From the IMG/VR virus record IMGVR_UViG_3300025276_000146, positions 1 to 29,652 of that record: DNA of 29,652 bases, one strand, 5' to 3'. Position 1 is the stretch's first letter. The number at the start of each line of letters is the position of its first letter. Origin of the DNA: a virus. Below are positions 1 to 9,300 of the stretch, in pieces. The translations under genes and the position numbers were made by a program. Below the pieces are notes generated by a model. The model did no database searches, was not told the DNA's origin, and saw only the letters and a list, made by a program, of their open reading frames with translations.

Positions 1-1612
1 GATTTGATGGCCCTGTTGTATACAAAGTAGTTTCACCAGTCTTGTAAACTCTTAATTGGATTTGCACTGCCGTACTCTTCGTTTCTGCATAAGGGTTTTG
101 ATTCGAACCACCAGTATTTGTAGACCATTTGAATTCGACGCCCGTTTGAGACGAACCATTCCAAACATTATGCCATGTGTTTTTAGCCTTTGCACCAGTT
201 GGATTACTACTATCAAATGGGGCTTTAGCACTACCACCACCTGTTTCGGTTTGCTGGTCAGAACTTGAAGTCCACTTCACATCAATAGACCAAGTGTTAT
301 CAATTGGACTGTATACATCAATGTAGTCTTCATATGCAGGCCCTACCGCTGATGAGTCAACAGCATACCAGTTTGTTTTTACTTTGTTGACATTACTTCC
401 ACTAGTTTGATAGTTGAATTCCATACTTGCAGCTGCTGAATTTGAAAAGCTTGACTGATACGACCTTTGTGTATCCCAAGTTCTGTTTGTTGTCCCTTGT
501 GAATATTGTGCATTTGTATGTTGGGCTGCACTATTGCCTGGGCCCCAAGTAGTATTACCTACCCCATTATCATCTCCATCTACACCATCAAAGATGAAAG
601 GAGTTCTTCCTACTGCTGGAGACCTTTGACTTGTAGTTGCTGGAGTCTGTACATTATATGTGAAAGGTGTTTGACCCTGTCTTGCATATGTAAATGGACT
701 TCTGTGTTGGTACGTAAATGGTGACCTAGCATTTGCAATGTACGGATATGGTGTCTGTGACTCCGAAGGTTGCTGAGCGTCTGAGGGTTGTCTTGCGTTT
801 CTAATGTTAGGTTCTTGACCACTCACTGGGTTTCTATATGTAAATGGAGACCTGTAATTGTACGTAAACGCTGTTTGGTTATTCCTAATATTAGGTTCTT
901 GAGTTGTCACTGATACAGTATAAGTAGTAGGTGTTTGACCAGTTCTCTGATACGTAAACGGTGATTGATTGTTTCTAATGTTAGGTTCTCGACCCGACAC
1001 TGGGTTTCTATAAGTGAAAGGAGACCTGTGTTGATAATCAACTAATGCTTGTGCATTCCTAATATTGGGTTCTTGACCAGCTGCGATATTAGGTTCTTGT
1101 CCAGTTGCAATATAAGGATAAGGTATTTGTGAGTTTGCAATATTTGGTTGTTGCCCACTTACTGGATTCTGATAAGTGAACGGACTAGGATGCTGATAAA
1201 AACCCGAGGCTCTTGCCTGTGCTATATAAGGGTAAGGTTGTTGTGCATTCCTTCCATTCGGTTCTTGTCCAGTTGCAATATAAGGATAAGGTTGTTGATG
1301 TTGATATATTGCTGGTTGTTGTCCAGTCCTAACATATGTAAACGGTGACCTATGTTGATACGCTGCTGGAGATTGTCCTTGTCTTACATAAGTACTAGGT
1401 TGTCTTGCATTTCTTATGTTAGGTTCTTGTGCAGATACAGGATTGTTGTAAATGAACGGACTTCTGTGTTGATAAGTATTTGGTTGACGTGCGTTTGCTG
1501 GAGACTGTATTGCTACCTGTCGTATATTAGGTTCTTGGGCATTTGCGGGAACTCTAGCAATATAAGGTTGCTGAATCTCCGTCGCTATATTTACAAAAGT
1601 TTCTTCAGACAT
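1..1612 (-). CDS. Proline/tyrosine repeat virion protein, 3' end outside window
   Basis: The frame opens at ATG 1612-1610 and stays open to the left edge (537 codons visible), so the C-terminus is missing. The start lies 1 nt after the stop of the upstream 524-residue fibre-like gene, suggesting translational coupling. Residues ~10-335 are built of short units of 8, 10 or 12 residues, each punctuated by proline: QEPNIRN, HRSPFTY, RNPVSG, YPYIATG, RQPSTY. From ~338 the composition changes to a non-repetitive domain rich in Gly, Ser, Asn and Trp (begins FDGVDGDDNGVGNTTWGPGN) that looks like a folded fibre or adhesin head. No signal peptide or TM segment is seen. Position at the distal end of a baseplate/fibre operon suggests a virion-associated fibre or adhesin. 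That role is inferred; I do not recognise a named family. Confidence 0.85.
   Translation of the reverse strand, partial: MSEETFVNIATEIQQPYIARVPANAQEPNIRQVAIQSPANARQPNTYQHRSPFIYNNPVSAQEPNIRNARQPSTYVRQGQSPAAYQHRSPFTYVRTGQQPAIYQHQQPYPYIATGQEPNGRNAQQPYPYIAQARASGFYQHPSPFTYQNPVSGQQPNIANSQIPYPYIATGQEPNIAAGQEPNIRNAQALVDYQHRSPFTYRNPVSGREPNIRNNQSPFTYQRTGQTPTTYTVSVTTQEPNIRNNQTAFTYNYRSPFTYRNPVSGQEPNIRNARQPSDAQQPSESQTPYPYIANARSPFTYQHRSPFTYARQGQTPFTYNVQTPATTSQRSPAVGRTPFIFDGVDGDDNGVGNTTWGPGNSAAQHTNAQYSQGTTNRTWDTQRSYQSSFSNSAAASMEFNYQTSGSNVNKVKTNWYAVDSSAVGPAYEDYIDVYSPIDNTWSIDVKWTSSSDQQTETGGGSAKAPFDSSNPTGAKAKNTWHNVWNGSSQTGVEFKWSTNTGGSNQNPYAETKSTAVQIQLRVYKTGETTLYTTGPSN
600..1590 (-). repeat. Coding repeats: QEPNIR / SPFTY / NPVSG modules
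   Basis: This is a degenerate repeat array inside the proline/tyrosine-rich gene. At protein level about nine QEPNIR-type cores (QEPNIRQ, QEPNIRN, QEPNGRN, QQPNIAN, REPNIRN) alternate with SPFTY-type cores (HRSPFTY, HPSPFTY, NQSPFTY) and YPYIATG/YPYIANA units. At DNA level the plus strand repeatedly shows ttaggttcttg. Unit length varies in steps of two residues (8, 10, 12), always ending in proline, which fits an extended beta or polyproline-like rod rather than a random low-complexity tract. Confidence 0.85.
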
Positions 1613-1613
1613 A

Positions 1614-3188
1614 TCATATCACAAACCATAGGTGTCCAACTTCGGTTCCATCCACACTACTAGGAGCCGATGACACTATTTCATAATCCAATTGTATTTT
1701 ATCTGTAACAAGACTGCCTGAGTGTTTTAACCCATGGCCTGGGTCTGTTGCAAACGTTAATGCATTTCCATCACCAGTATATGTTTCAGTAATACCAGTA
1801 CCACCCACTGTCAATGCAGCGACATCGTTATCTCCGTATGTAGGAACTCCAGTAAGTATAATTTTGTCAGCTGCATCGTCATATGATGCAGTGATGTTTG
1901 TATGAGAACTATGATTTAATAGTCCCGACACTTTGTCTTGTGCAAATTCTTGGAAAGTTACTCCACTGAATGTTAGGTTACCAGCAATATCTACGTTGCC
2001 ACTTACATCTAATGAACCTGCGTCTAGTTCACCACTAAGTGTAACGTTTCTGAATCCAGTGATGTCTTTGTTTGCATCTACTACGACTGTTCTATTTGCA
2101 ACTATGGTTCCTTGAGTTGAACCATCATTGAAGTTTAGTTCGGTTGCAGTTGAACTTACGGTCACACCGTTAAGTGAGAACCCATCTGTTTCAAGAATAC
2201 CATCAACGTCAACGTTACCACTGATATCTAAAGAACCTGCGTCGAGTTCTCCAGTCAATGTTATATTTCTGAATCCAGTAATGTCTTTGTTTGTATCTAC
2301 TGCAACTGCTTTACTAGCAATTACAGTTCCATTTGTTAGGTCATCGATTTTTTCTAAATCTGTTTGGTCTATTCTTGCACTTCCGATTACGAATTCACTT
2401 CCAGCAATTATGTCTGTAGATGACGTAATGTCTCCACCAGCTTGAACTGTTGAAGTTAGAACTGCAGTCGTACCACTTAGATTACCGTTGAATACTGTTG
2501 ATGTGATTGCAGTAAATCCTGTACCCACACCGCCTGTAATCGTTGCTGTTGAGTCGGTAAAGGTTGGTGCGGTGATTGTATGTCCTGTGTCTACTGTAAG
2601 ATTGCCATTAAGGAAGGTCTTACCGTATAATTCTATATCATTGGTACCTGTAAGAGTTGTTACCCTACTGGCTGCATCTGCATAGTTACCATTTATAATA
2701 ACACCGTTATCGTTATGATTATAAATTGTATTTGCAGCGGTCTCTGTAAAGAAACCTATTGCAGTTCCACCTTCAGTTGATGTACCTAAGTATGAACCTG
2801 TGAATGAGTATATGACAACCATGTCATCAACATTAACGGCTGCCGTTAAAGTGATTCTGAAATAGATATTTCCAACAACTTGAGAGATAGAGTAGTCAGC
2901 ACCCTCTAATAATAGAGTAGAATTTTTGAATACTTGGAACCTATCTTGTCTTAGTCTAAGTGTATTATTAAAATCATCTACACCTTGGAATACTGTTTGA
3001 CCTGCTGTTGAGGTATAGATAAACTCTTGAAAGAAAAACGATTTGTCTTCTAGACTATTCAGAGCATCGATTACCGTTTCGGTATTCTCCGTTCTTAAGC
3101 CAGACTTATCACCAACGTCAACTGCTAATTCGTTGTACTTGGTTCTAAACTGTTCAATAGTTGAGTATGTGTCTACTGTCTTTGCCAT
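1614..3188 (-). CDS. Tail fibre-like structural protein (524 aa)
   Basis: The protein starts MAKTVDTYSTIEQFRTKYNE and its ATG overlaps the previous stop as TAATG. Residues ~1-45 form a helical N-terminus of a kind seen on marine T4-like fibre proteins. Residues ~50-125 hold a beta module beginning YTSTAGQTVFQGVDDF and containing VFKNSTLLLEG. The middle is a beta-rich, low-charge region with two copies of an ITGFRNxTLxGELDAGSLDxSGN block separated by an ATELNFNDG turn, typical of trimeric beta-helical fibres. The C-terminus (HGLKHSG, then a Ser/Asp-rich tail) is probably the distal tip. It lies between a small coiled-coil gene and the repeat protein. The exact T4 equivalent is unclear; long or short fibre and whisker are all possible. 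Confidence 0.8.
   Translation of the reverse strand: MAKTVDTYSTIEQFRTKYNELAVDVGDKSGLRTENTETVIDALNSLEDKSFFFQEFIYTSTAGQTVFQGVDDFNNTLRLRQDRFQVFKNSTLLLEGADYSISQVVGNIYFRITLTAAVNVDDMVVIYSFTGSYLGTSTEGGTAIGFFTETAANTIYNHNDNGVIINGNYADAASRVTTLTGTNDIELYGKTFLNGNLTVDTGHTITAPTFTDSTATITGGVGTGFTAITSTVFNGNLSGTTAVLTSTVQAGGDITSSTDIIAGSEFVIGSARIDQTDLEKIDDLTNGTVIASKAVAVDTNKDITGFRNITLTGELDAGSLDISGNVDVDGILETDGFSLNGVTVSSTATELNFNDGSTQGTIVANRTVVVDANKDITGFRNVTLSGELDAGSLDVSGNVDIAGNLTFSGVTFQEFAQDKVSGLLNHSSHTNITASYDDAADKIILTGVPTYGDNDVAALTVGGTGITETYTGDGNALTFATDPGHGLKHSGSLVTDKIQLDYEIVSSAPSSVDGTEVGHLWFVI
1996..2308 (-). repeat. Two spaced direct repeats inside the fibre gene
   Basis: About 90 bp near 1996-2089 and near 2215-2308 are diverged copies of each other, encoding ITGFRNVTLSGELDAGSLDV and ITGFRNITLTGELDAGSLDI. 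The shared DNA core is tttctgaatccagt. They repeat the fibre shaft unit about 220 bp apart and could recombine. Confidence 0.75.
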
Positions 3189-3388
3189 TATTCCCTATCC
3201 AATAATTGTTGAAGCATCACTTTCATGTCCGATACTTCGTTCTTTAATGTATTTATCTCTTCTCTCTGAGCTAAAAACTTTTGTTTTCTAACTCTGTGTA
3301 ATCTATACTGTTCTGTATCAGTATTTATGATAGCATGAGATGTTGCATCTCTATAAAGATGAGTATGTCCCTCAACCTTTATAGACAT
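3188..3388 (-). CDS. Small conserved-looking coiled-coil protein (66 aa)
   Basis: The better start is the ATG at 3388 (MSIKVEGHTHLYRD), one base after the TAA of the giant upstream gene. A TTG three codons earlier would overlap that stop and has no advantage. The stop overlaps the next start as TAATG, so the gene is sandwiched and tightly coupled. Residues ~1-35 are polar with several His and Tyr; residues ~38-64 (FLAQREEINTLKNEVSDMKV) have heptad-like Leu/Val/Met spacing and probably form a coiled coil. I do not recognise a named function. The position between two fibre/baseplate genes and the coiled coil suggest a connector or assembly factor, which is inference. Confidence 0.75.
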   Translation of the reverse strand: MSIKVEGHTHLYRDATSHAIINTDTEQYRLHRVRKQKFLAQREEINTLKNEVSDMKVMLQQLLDRE

Positions 3389-3389
3389 C

Positions 3390-6300
3390 TTATGCAAGTG
3401 CCATACATCTCAATGCAGTTACCGCTGGTACCACTGAGGTGTTTTGACCTTGTCCTACTATCTTAACTACGAATCCACTAAACTCGGGTAAGTTGTTTAC
3501 AGTAAACTCATATTCTTTAAAGTTTCTTGCATCAGCTTCTGTTGCCACATCGGGTGCGCCAGTTGTATTGAAATATTCAAAACCGACATCATCTAGTAAA
3601 GTTTCTTCGTCATTTTTGATGATTTTATACATCAATTTAACTTCTGTTGTTGGTGGTCTAAAGACATCGCAAATAACCTTAATGGATGTTGCTGGAGTCT
3701 TGAGATTAACCTTTCTTGTTACATAGACCATTACGTTATTATCACCTTCGGACTCTGTTGATGGGACATATACTGACCCACTTGGTAGAGAATTTGTAGT
3801 TGTATTAACTTTCTTCGAAGTTGCACTGTCTATGTTATTAATTCTGTTTGCAATACCTAAGCAACCACATGTTTGTACGTCAATCATAGGTGATATATTA
3901 GGGTTAAATGACATTAATTGTAACTGTAGGTTAAACGATTTCTGTGAGGACATGTTTAACTCTTCATTTTCGGGTGAAGCCACGATTGCTGGTGCATCCA
4001 TGAAGACATTGTCATTTAATGTTACAAATTTATTTGTTAGGTTCCTTGTATATACAGTTCCATTGATACTACCTTCGGGTGAGTACTGAGGAGTTGTAAG
4101 AACGTTTGCACTAATTATAGTTCCTTTCAATTGTACTGAAGGAATCATTGTGTGTAATGCATCGAAGTAATAGTTTCTAGTTGCAGTTGCGCTACTTCCA
4201 CCACCGATTGTTGAATCGAATGCATATGAAGCTGAAAAACTATAACTTGATACCGAAGGAGTGATTCTAAATGAATCTATTCCTCTATCTGCCATTGTAC
4301 TGGCAAGATGTAGTTTATTAAGAGATGAAAGAGGACATCCACCGAGGGTGTCTTCGACTGTACCTAATACAACGGTTACTTCTGCAGTTCCAGTTCCCAT
4401 GTCTGTGATGACAATACTATCACCAGTAGTGTAGTTCTGTCCACATTTTAGAATGTTTACATCTGTTACTGCACCACTTGCTACGATAACTTCAAATTTG
4501 ATTCCACTACCTGTTCCACCACTATGGACATCATTCGTACAATCGATTGTTGCATCTGCTGGTAATGTTCCACTACCAGTCGTTGAAAAACTAGTTACGA
4601 GTACTGCAGAATTTTTCTTATCTGCAACAATACCTGCTAGAGTTACGTTATCTTTACTACTAGTATCATCATAGAAACCATGTTGATATGAATATACTTT
4701 GATTTTCTTATCAGCAAAAGTTTCGATTGGGTTTAACTGTAGTTTAGTTGCTGGTATAGCATCGTTTTCAAAATTAACATTACCTATTTTTGTAATATCA
4801 TATTTTGCAACTTTCATGTTAAATTTAAGGTCGTCTGTCTGTTCTGCAGTCCAAGTGGAAGCATTCTGAGACATGAATAATGACCCAGCATATGGTTGAC
4901 CACTTATAACTTCTGCAGTCACTATGTCTGTTTCTCCCATTCTAGAAATGAAGCACTCATACTCGTTTGAGTTAGAGTAAACAACGAAACAATATTCATT
5001 GTCTTGTTCTAAATGAACTGCTGAATCAAATGTAAATGTTGTTTTAACTGAACCATCTGCAGAGGTATTAATATCTGCTGGATTCTTAGTAACATCTGAG
5101 AATGGCATTACAATCTGGCCTGGATATCCATTGACCATGTTTCTAATTTGTACTGAACAAGGCATGAATGTATCTTTTGTTGAAAAGAACAAGTCGATTG
5201 AAGTCATGTCCATACCACCCTGTGCATCAACCAAGAATGATTGTGCAAGTGGGTCACCCCATCCTCTCATCTCTCCACCATTCAATATTTGGATTAGAGG
5301 TCTGTCAATTGACAATCCACTGAAATCTCTTCTGTCAATAAATGGTACTGCTGGTGGCAACGGAGGCGGTGTTGGTAGAGATATAACAGGTGGTATAAAC
5401 CTAATATTTGGTATAATGTTAGGTATCAATATCGGTATTGGTATCTCGGGAATGAATATATCAATTATAACTGGTATGTTATCAATTGGTATCTCATTGA
5501 CTGGCGGTAGGTCGGGTGCAGTAGTATCATGTACTTCTGAGTTCAGTCTTTCACCTCTTCTAGAGAAATCTCTAGTTGCTGAACGGTCTTCTCTAATAAC
5601 TCTACCATTTCTTGTTGAAACTACTTCTGTTTGAGACGCTTGCAATATACCTTGTGCAGTATACATTGCATTACCTTGTGAAGCAGGGTTGGCCATGTTG
5701 TAGAAACTTGAAGTTATTCTAAAGTCTCTTTGTCCTGTTGGGAATCGTTGAGTTGCATTGTTAGGCAATACAAATACTGCTCTTAGTCTACCATTACCAT
5801 CTGTTTTACACTGTAGTGGTAAATTAGCTGCAAGTGTAAGGAAGTCCTCATCACTTGAACCTTCAACAAATGAATCGGGTGTTTGAGCATACGTTGAACT
5901 ATAAGGTCTTACAAATTTGTTAACATTGATGTTATCAAAGTAGAAGTAATGGTTCGAATTTGGTTTTAAATTAGTTGCATCAACTGTAATAAGTCTTGTA
6001 CGGATAAATGGTATCAATGACATTGACACAATTCTATCGTTTCTTGTCTCTACAAAATCTTCAACTACACTTGTTGAAACACCAGTTCTTGTTTGAATTT
6101 CGGGTGTGTCTGTAAGTTCTCTACTAACCTGTAGTCCAGCAATCCATTCACCACCTTGTAGTGGGTCTCCACTCCATGAACCATTTGAAGTTGCTTGTAC
6201 TTCACTTGATACAGTAGATGGTTCTCCTGCCCATGTTGTTTGCCATGAGTTCCAAACTGTTCCTAATGCATTTGCATTAGTAGACATCAATGCATCGAAG

Positions 6301-9300
6301 TTACCTTCACGGTTAACTCTTACATCTGGCAGTCTGTCTGTGTCTTGCCAAATATCTGTATCGGGTGATAACTTAATGTTACCAATGAATGCAAATACGT
6401 GATAAGGGTTTACGTTTATTGAACGAGATGCTTTTGTTTGATTGACATAACTAACTTCACTATATGGTAAAGTAATCATATCACCAGTTCTTTGATAGTT
6501 AGATGATGCACCAAGATTCTGTGTGACACCGAAGAACTGAGTGAACGACTTAGGTCTTAACATACCTGTTTTAGTATCGATAGCACAGTTATAGTCGGGA
6601 TGATTTACATCACCAATCTTGTGACCTCTAAAGTTATCTACTAGGAAGCCTGACTTGTATCTATCAAATCCTTCTGCATCTAGTATCTGTTTTGTTTGTG
6701 TGTCTTTTTCTAATAAAGAAAGAGACGTAATTCTTTCAAGGTTAGTAACCCTGTTGTTTATCTTACCGATATCCTTCATGGTATATCGTCTATGGTCGAA
6801 ACTTCTTACCGATATATCACTTAACTTATTGGTATAAGGTGGTATTTTCATTTCAAACATTTGAATACAATCGTCTAATGCTGTTGGCTTAGTCGGTGAT
6901 AATGCTGGTGTTCCCTGTGATATTTCGAACTTACCTTTCTTATGTAAGAATACTTTATCGATTCTTCCAACATAGAATGAGATGTTACCAGTAACAGCCG
7001 AACCACTTACTGGAACGTCTACTGAGTTAGCACCTGTTGATGTAATACCAGTTCTTGCACCCAAGAATGAACGACCACTCTCATATCCAAATGGTGCATA
7101 GTATGCTCCATTCGAATTATCCGATAAATCTACTGGTGATGATGGGTCATTATCTGTTGTTCCGAAACTTGAGGTTCCAAGAATTTGTCCTACAACTGGT
7201 CTAAAGTCCAATGCATCTGAAAGTTCATATGTTCCATCGGGTTCTAATCCACCTAAATCTACTTTGTTTGGTGAGTAAACTGGGATGTCTGAATAATCAA
7301 TTGTTGAATATGAAGATACATCAAAGAAATCTCCACCACCCGATACTCTAAAGTAATCGAATACGATTAGAAGAGGCCCGTTAGGTGTTGGTTGCCCAGG
7401 CTTTAATGTTAGTTTTGATAGGTCATAATACCCATCTCTCTGACCGTTGTCAAAGAAGTATCTGTCTTTAATATCGAGTGAACCAGTTTCCAGTCCAGTT
7501 GCCAGTGGCATTGTTCCAGTTGCTAAGGATGTTTGTCCTACTACGGTTTCACTTGCAGAGAATACTTCACCATCTGTTGATTTGTAATACCAGTATGATT
7601 TGGTACCACCACCATTTTTGATGAGACATGCTCTTGCGCCCGATGTTTGTCCAATGAATGTTTCATAGTTGACAAATGTACCACTTGTTGTGGTTATAAT
7701 TCCGTTAGGTGTGATTGGTGTTCCATCCACTCCTTCGTATACTGCAACAATCTTGTGTACGTCTGCAACACCAAATGATATATCTTTATCATCGTATGCA
7801 GTTCCGTAATGACCATTACTACTTCTTGGTAATGATACTTTAAGACATCTTGCTTGAGATAACGTTTTACCTCTTGCAGTAGGGGATGCTACAATAACTG
7901 TGTACGTTGCATCGATTATAGCAGTATTGTTCCCACTAGGAACGGTCAATGTTAATGTTTGTGTATTTCCACTGGTTGTAACGTTTGGTGATAGGTCTTC
8001 AATATTAATTATGTCACCAGCATTGTATCCGCCACCAATTGCTTCTCTTACTGAGATTGCAAAGTTGTCTGTAGTTCTAGAATCAAATTGTTCGCCTGCG
8101 TTAGTTACAATTTGTATACTAGTTCCACCGACTTGTTTACTTACCTGTCTTCTTACTTTTGAAGTAAGTGGAGTATGGGTCTTGACCCAATCTCTAGGGA
8201 ATGAATGAATGTTTGCAGTTTGGTTTTGGTCATATAGTTTTGCACGTCTTCTGATTGCATTACCACTATATGTTGATGAACCAACAGCAGTTAAAGTTAA
8301 ACTTGTTTCTGACTGTACCGAAAGTACTTGGTTTATAGTACCTGCTTGGTCTAGGAGTTTGTCCCCTTCTTTTAGTTCTTTTGCAAACTGAGTTGCAAAA
8401 CCTGTAACGGTTGCTGAACCAGTTGACATTGTAACTGTTCCAGTTACGACATTGTCTAGGGTTAGTGAGATGTCTGCTTTAAATATCTCTCTTGCAACTA
8501 CGTTAGGTGTTTGTAAGATTGACCTTGCACGGTCTAAGTTATAAGCTCTTATTGCAGTATTATTAGCTGCAGTAATTGTTGCAGTGTTACCTGTACCAAT
8601 TGCTGTTATTGCATCTGAAGTTGTGAATACACCTTGTACATCATGCACATATAGTCCTGCTGAACTTCCACTTCCATCAATGTGATGAACTATAGCACTT
8701 GCACCACTTACACTACCAGTGACTTTATCACCTGCTACAAATGTATTTGTTTGTGTTCCAGTAATTTTAGTGAACATCTTGATATCAAATAGATATAGAT
8801 TGAATACTGCATCCGTACCATATACGTCACTTGAATCAACACCACTAACATGGTCAACGTTTCTAATTCTACATGTTCCAATGTTTAAACCAGCAGACGC
8901 TGCTAAACCATCATGTAGTAATGCTGGATTGTGTGGGTCTATTACATCTGAACCAACTTCGTTACCGAACTCGGGTAGACCATGAGCATTGAATACTCTT
9001 AATTTGTTTCCTAATCTAATAGGTGCTGATACACCAGTTAGGGATTCTGTTGTTCTTGCTTTTGGAATGTTTAGAGTAGTTGTTCCAACCTTATCGATTT
9101 CATATCCTCTAACATATGCCTTGCCCGGCGATACCATGAATACAAATCTTGCTTCTTCTCCACCATTATTTTTTGTGTAGAAACCTAGATTGGTTCCATC
9201 GTCTAAATGTTGTCTCATTGATGCAGTGAATTGTGAAACTACAAAGTCTCCGTTTGCATCGAATGTTCTTCTTGCAAGAGTATTTTCTATCTCTGCATAT

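Noticed and set aside
600-1590. CRISPR-like array of short repeats (ttaggttcttg recurring)
   Set aside because: Spacing is irregular, repeats are short and degenerate, and the whole region is one open minus-strand frame encoding proline-punctuated protein repeats.
3250-3329. GATAAATA and CATAAATA on the minus strand upstream of the 524-aa gene
   Set aside because: Both are 7/8 matches inside the small coding gene in AT-rich sequence; chance is as likely as promoter function.
3188-3397. TTG start at 3397 for the small coiled-coil protein
   Set aside because: It overlaps the upstream stop and adds only three residues; ATG 3388 follows the stop directly, as at other junctions of this operon.
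5131-5634. 167-codon plus-strand frame opposite the Pro/Ile hinge
   Set aside because: Its glycine/isoleucine-rich look (GIMLGINIGIGISGMN) is only the complement of the Pro/Ile codons on the minus strand.
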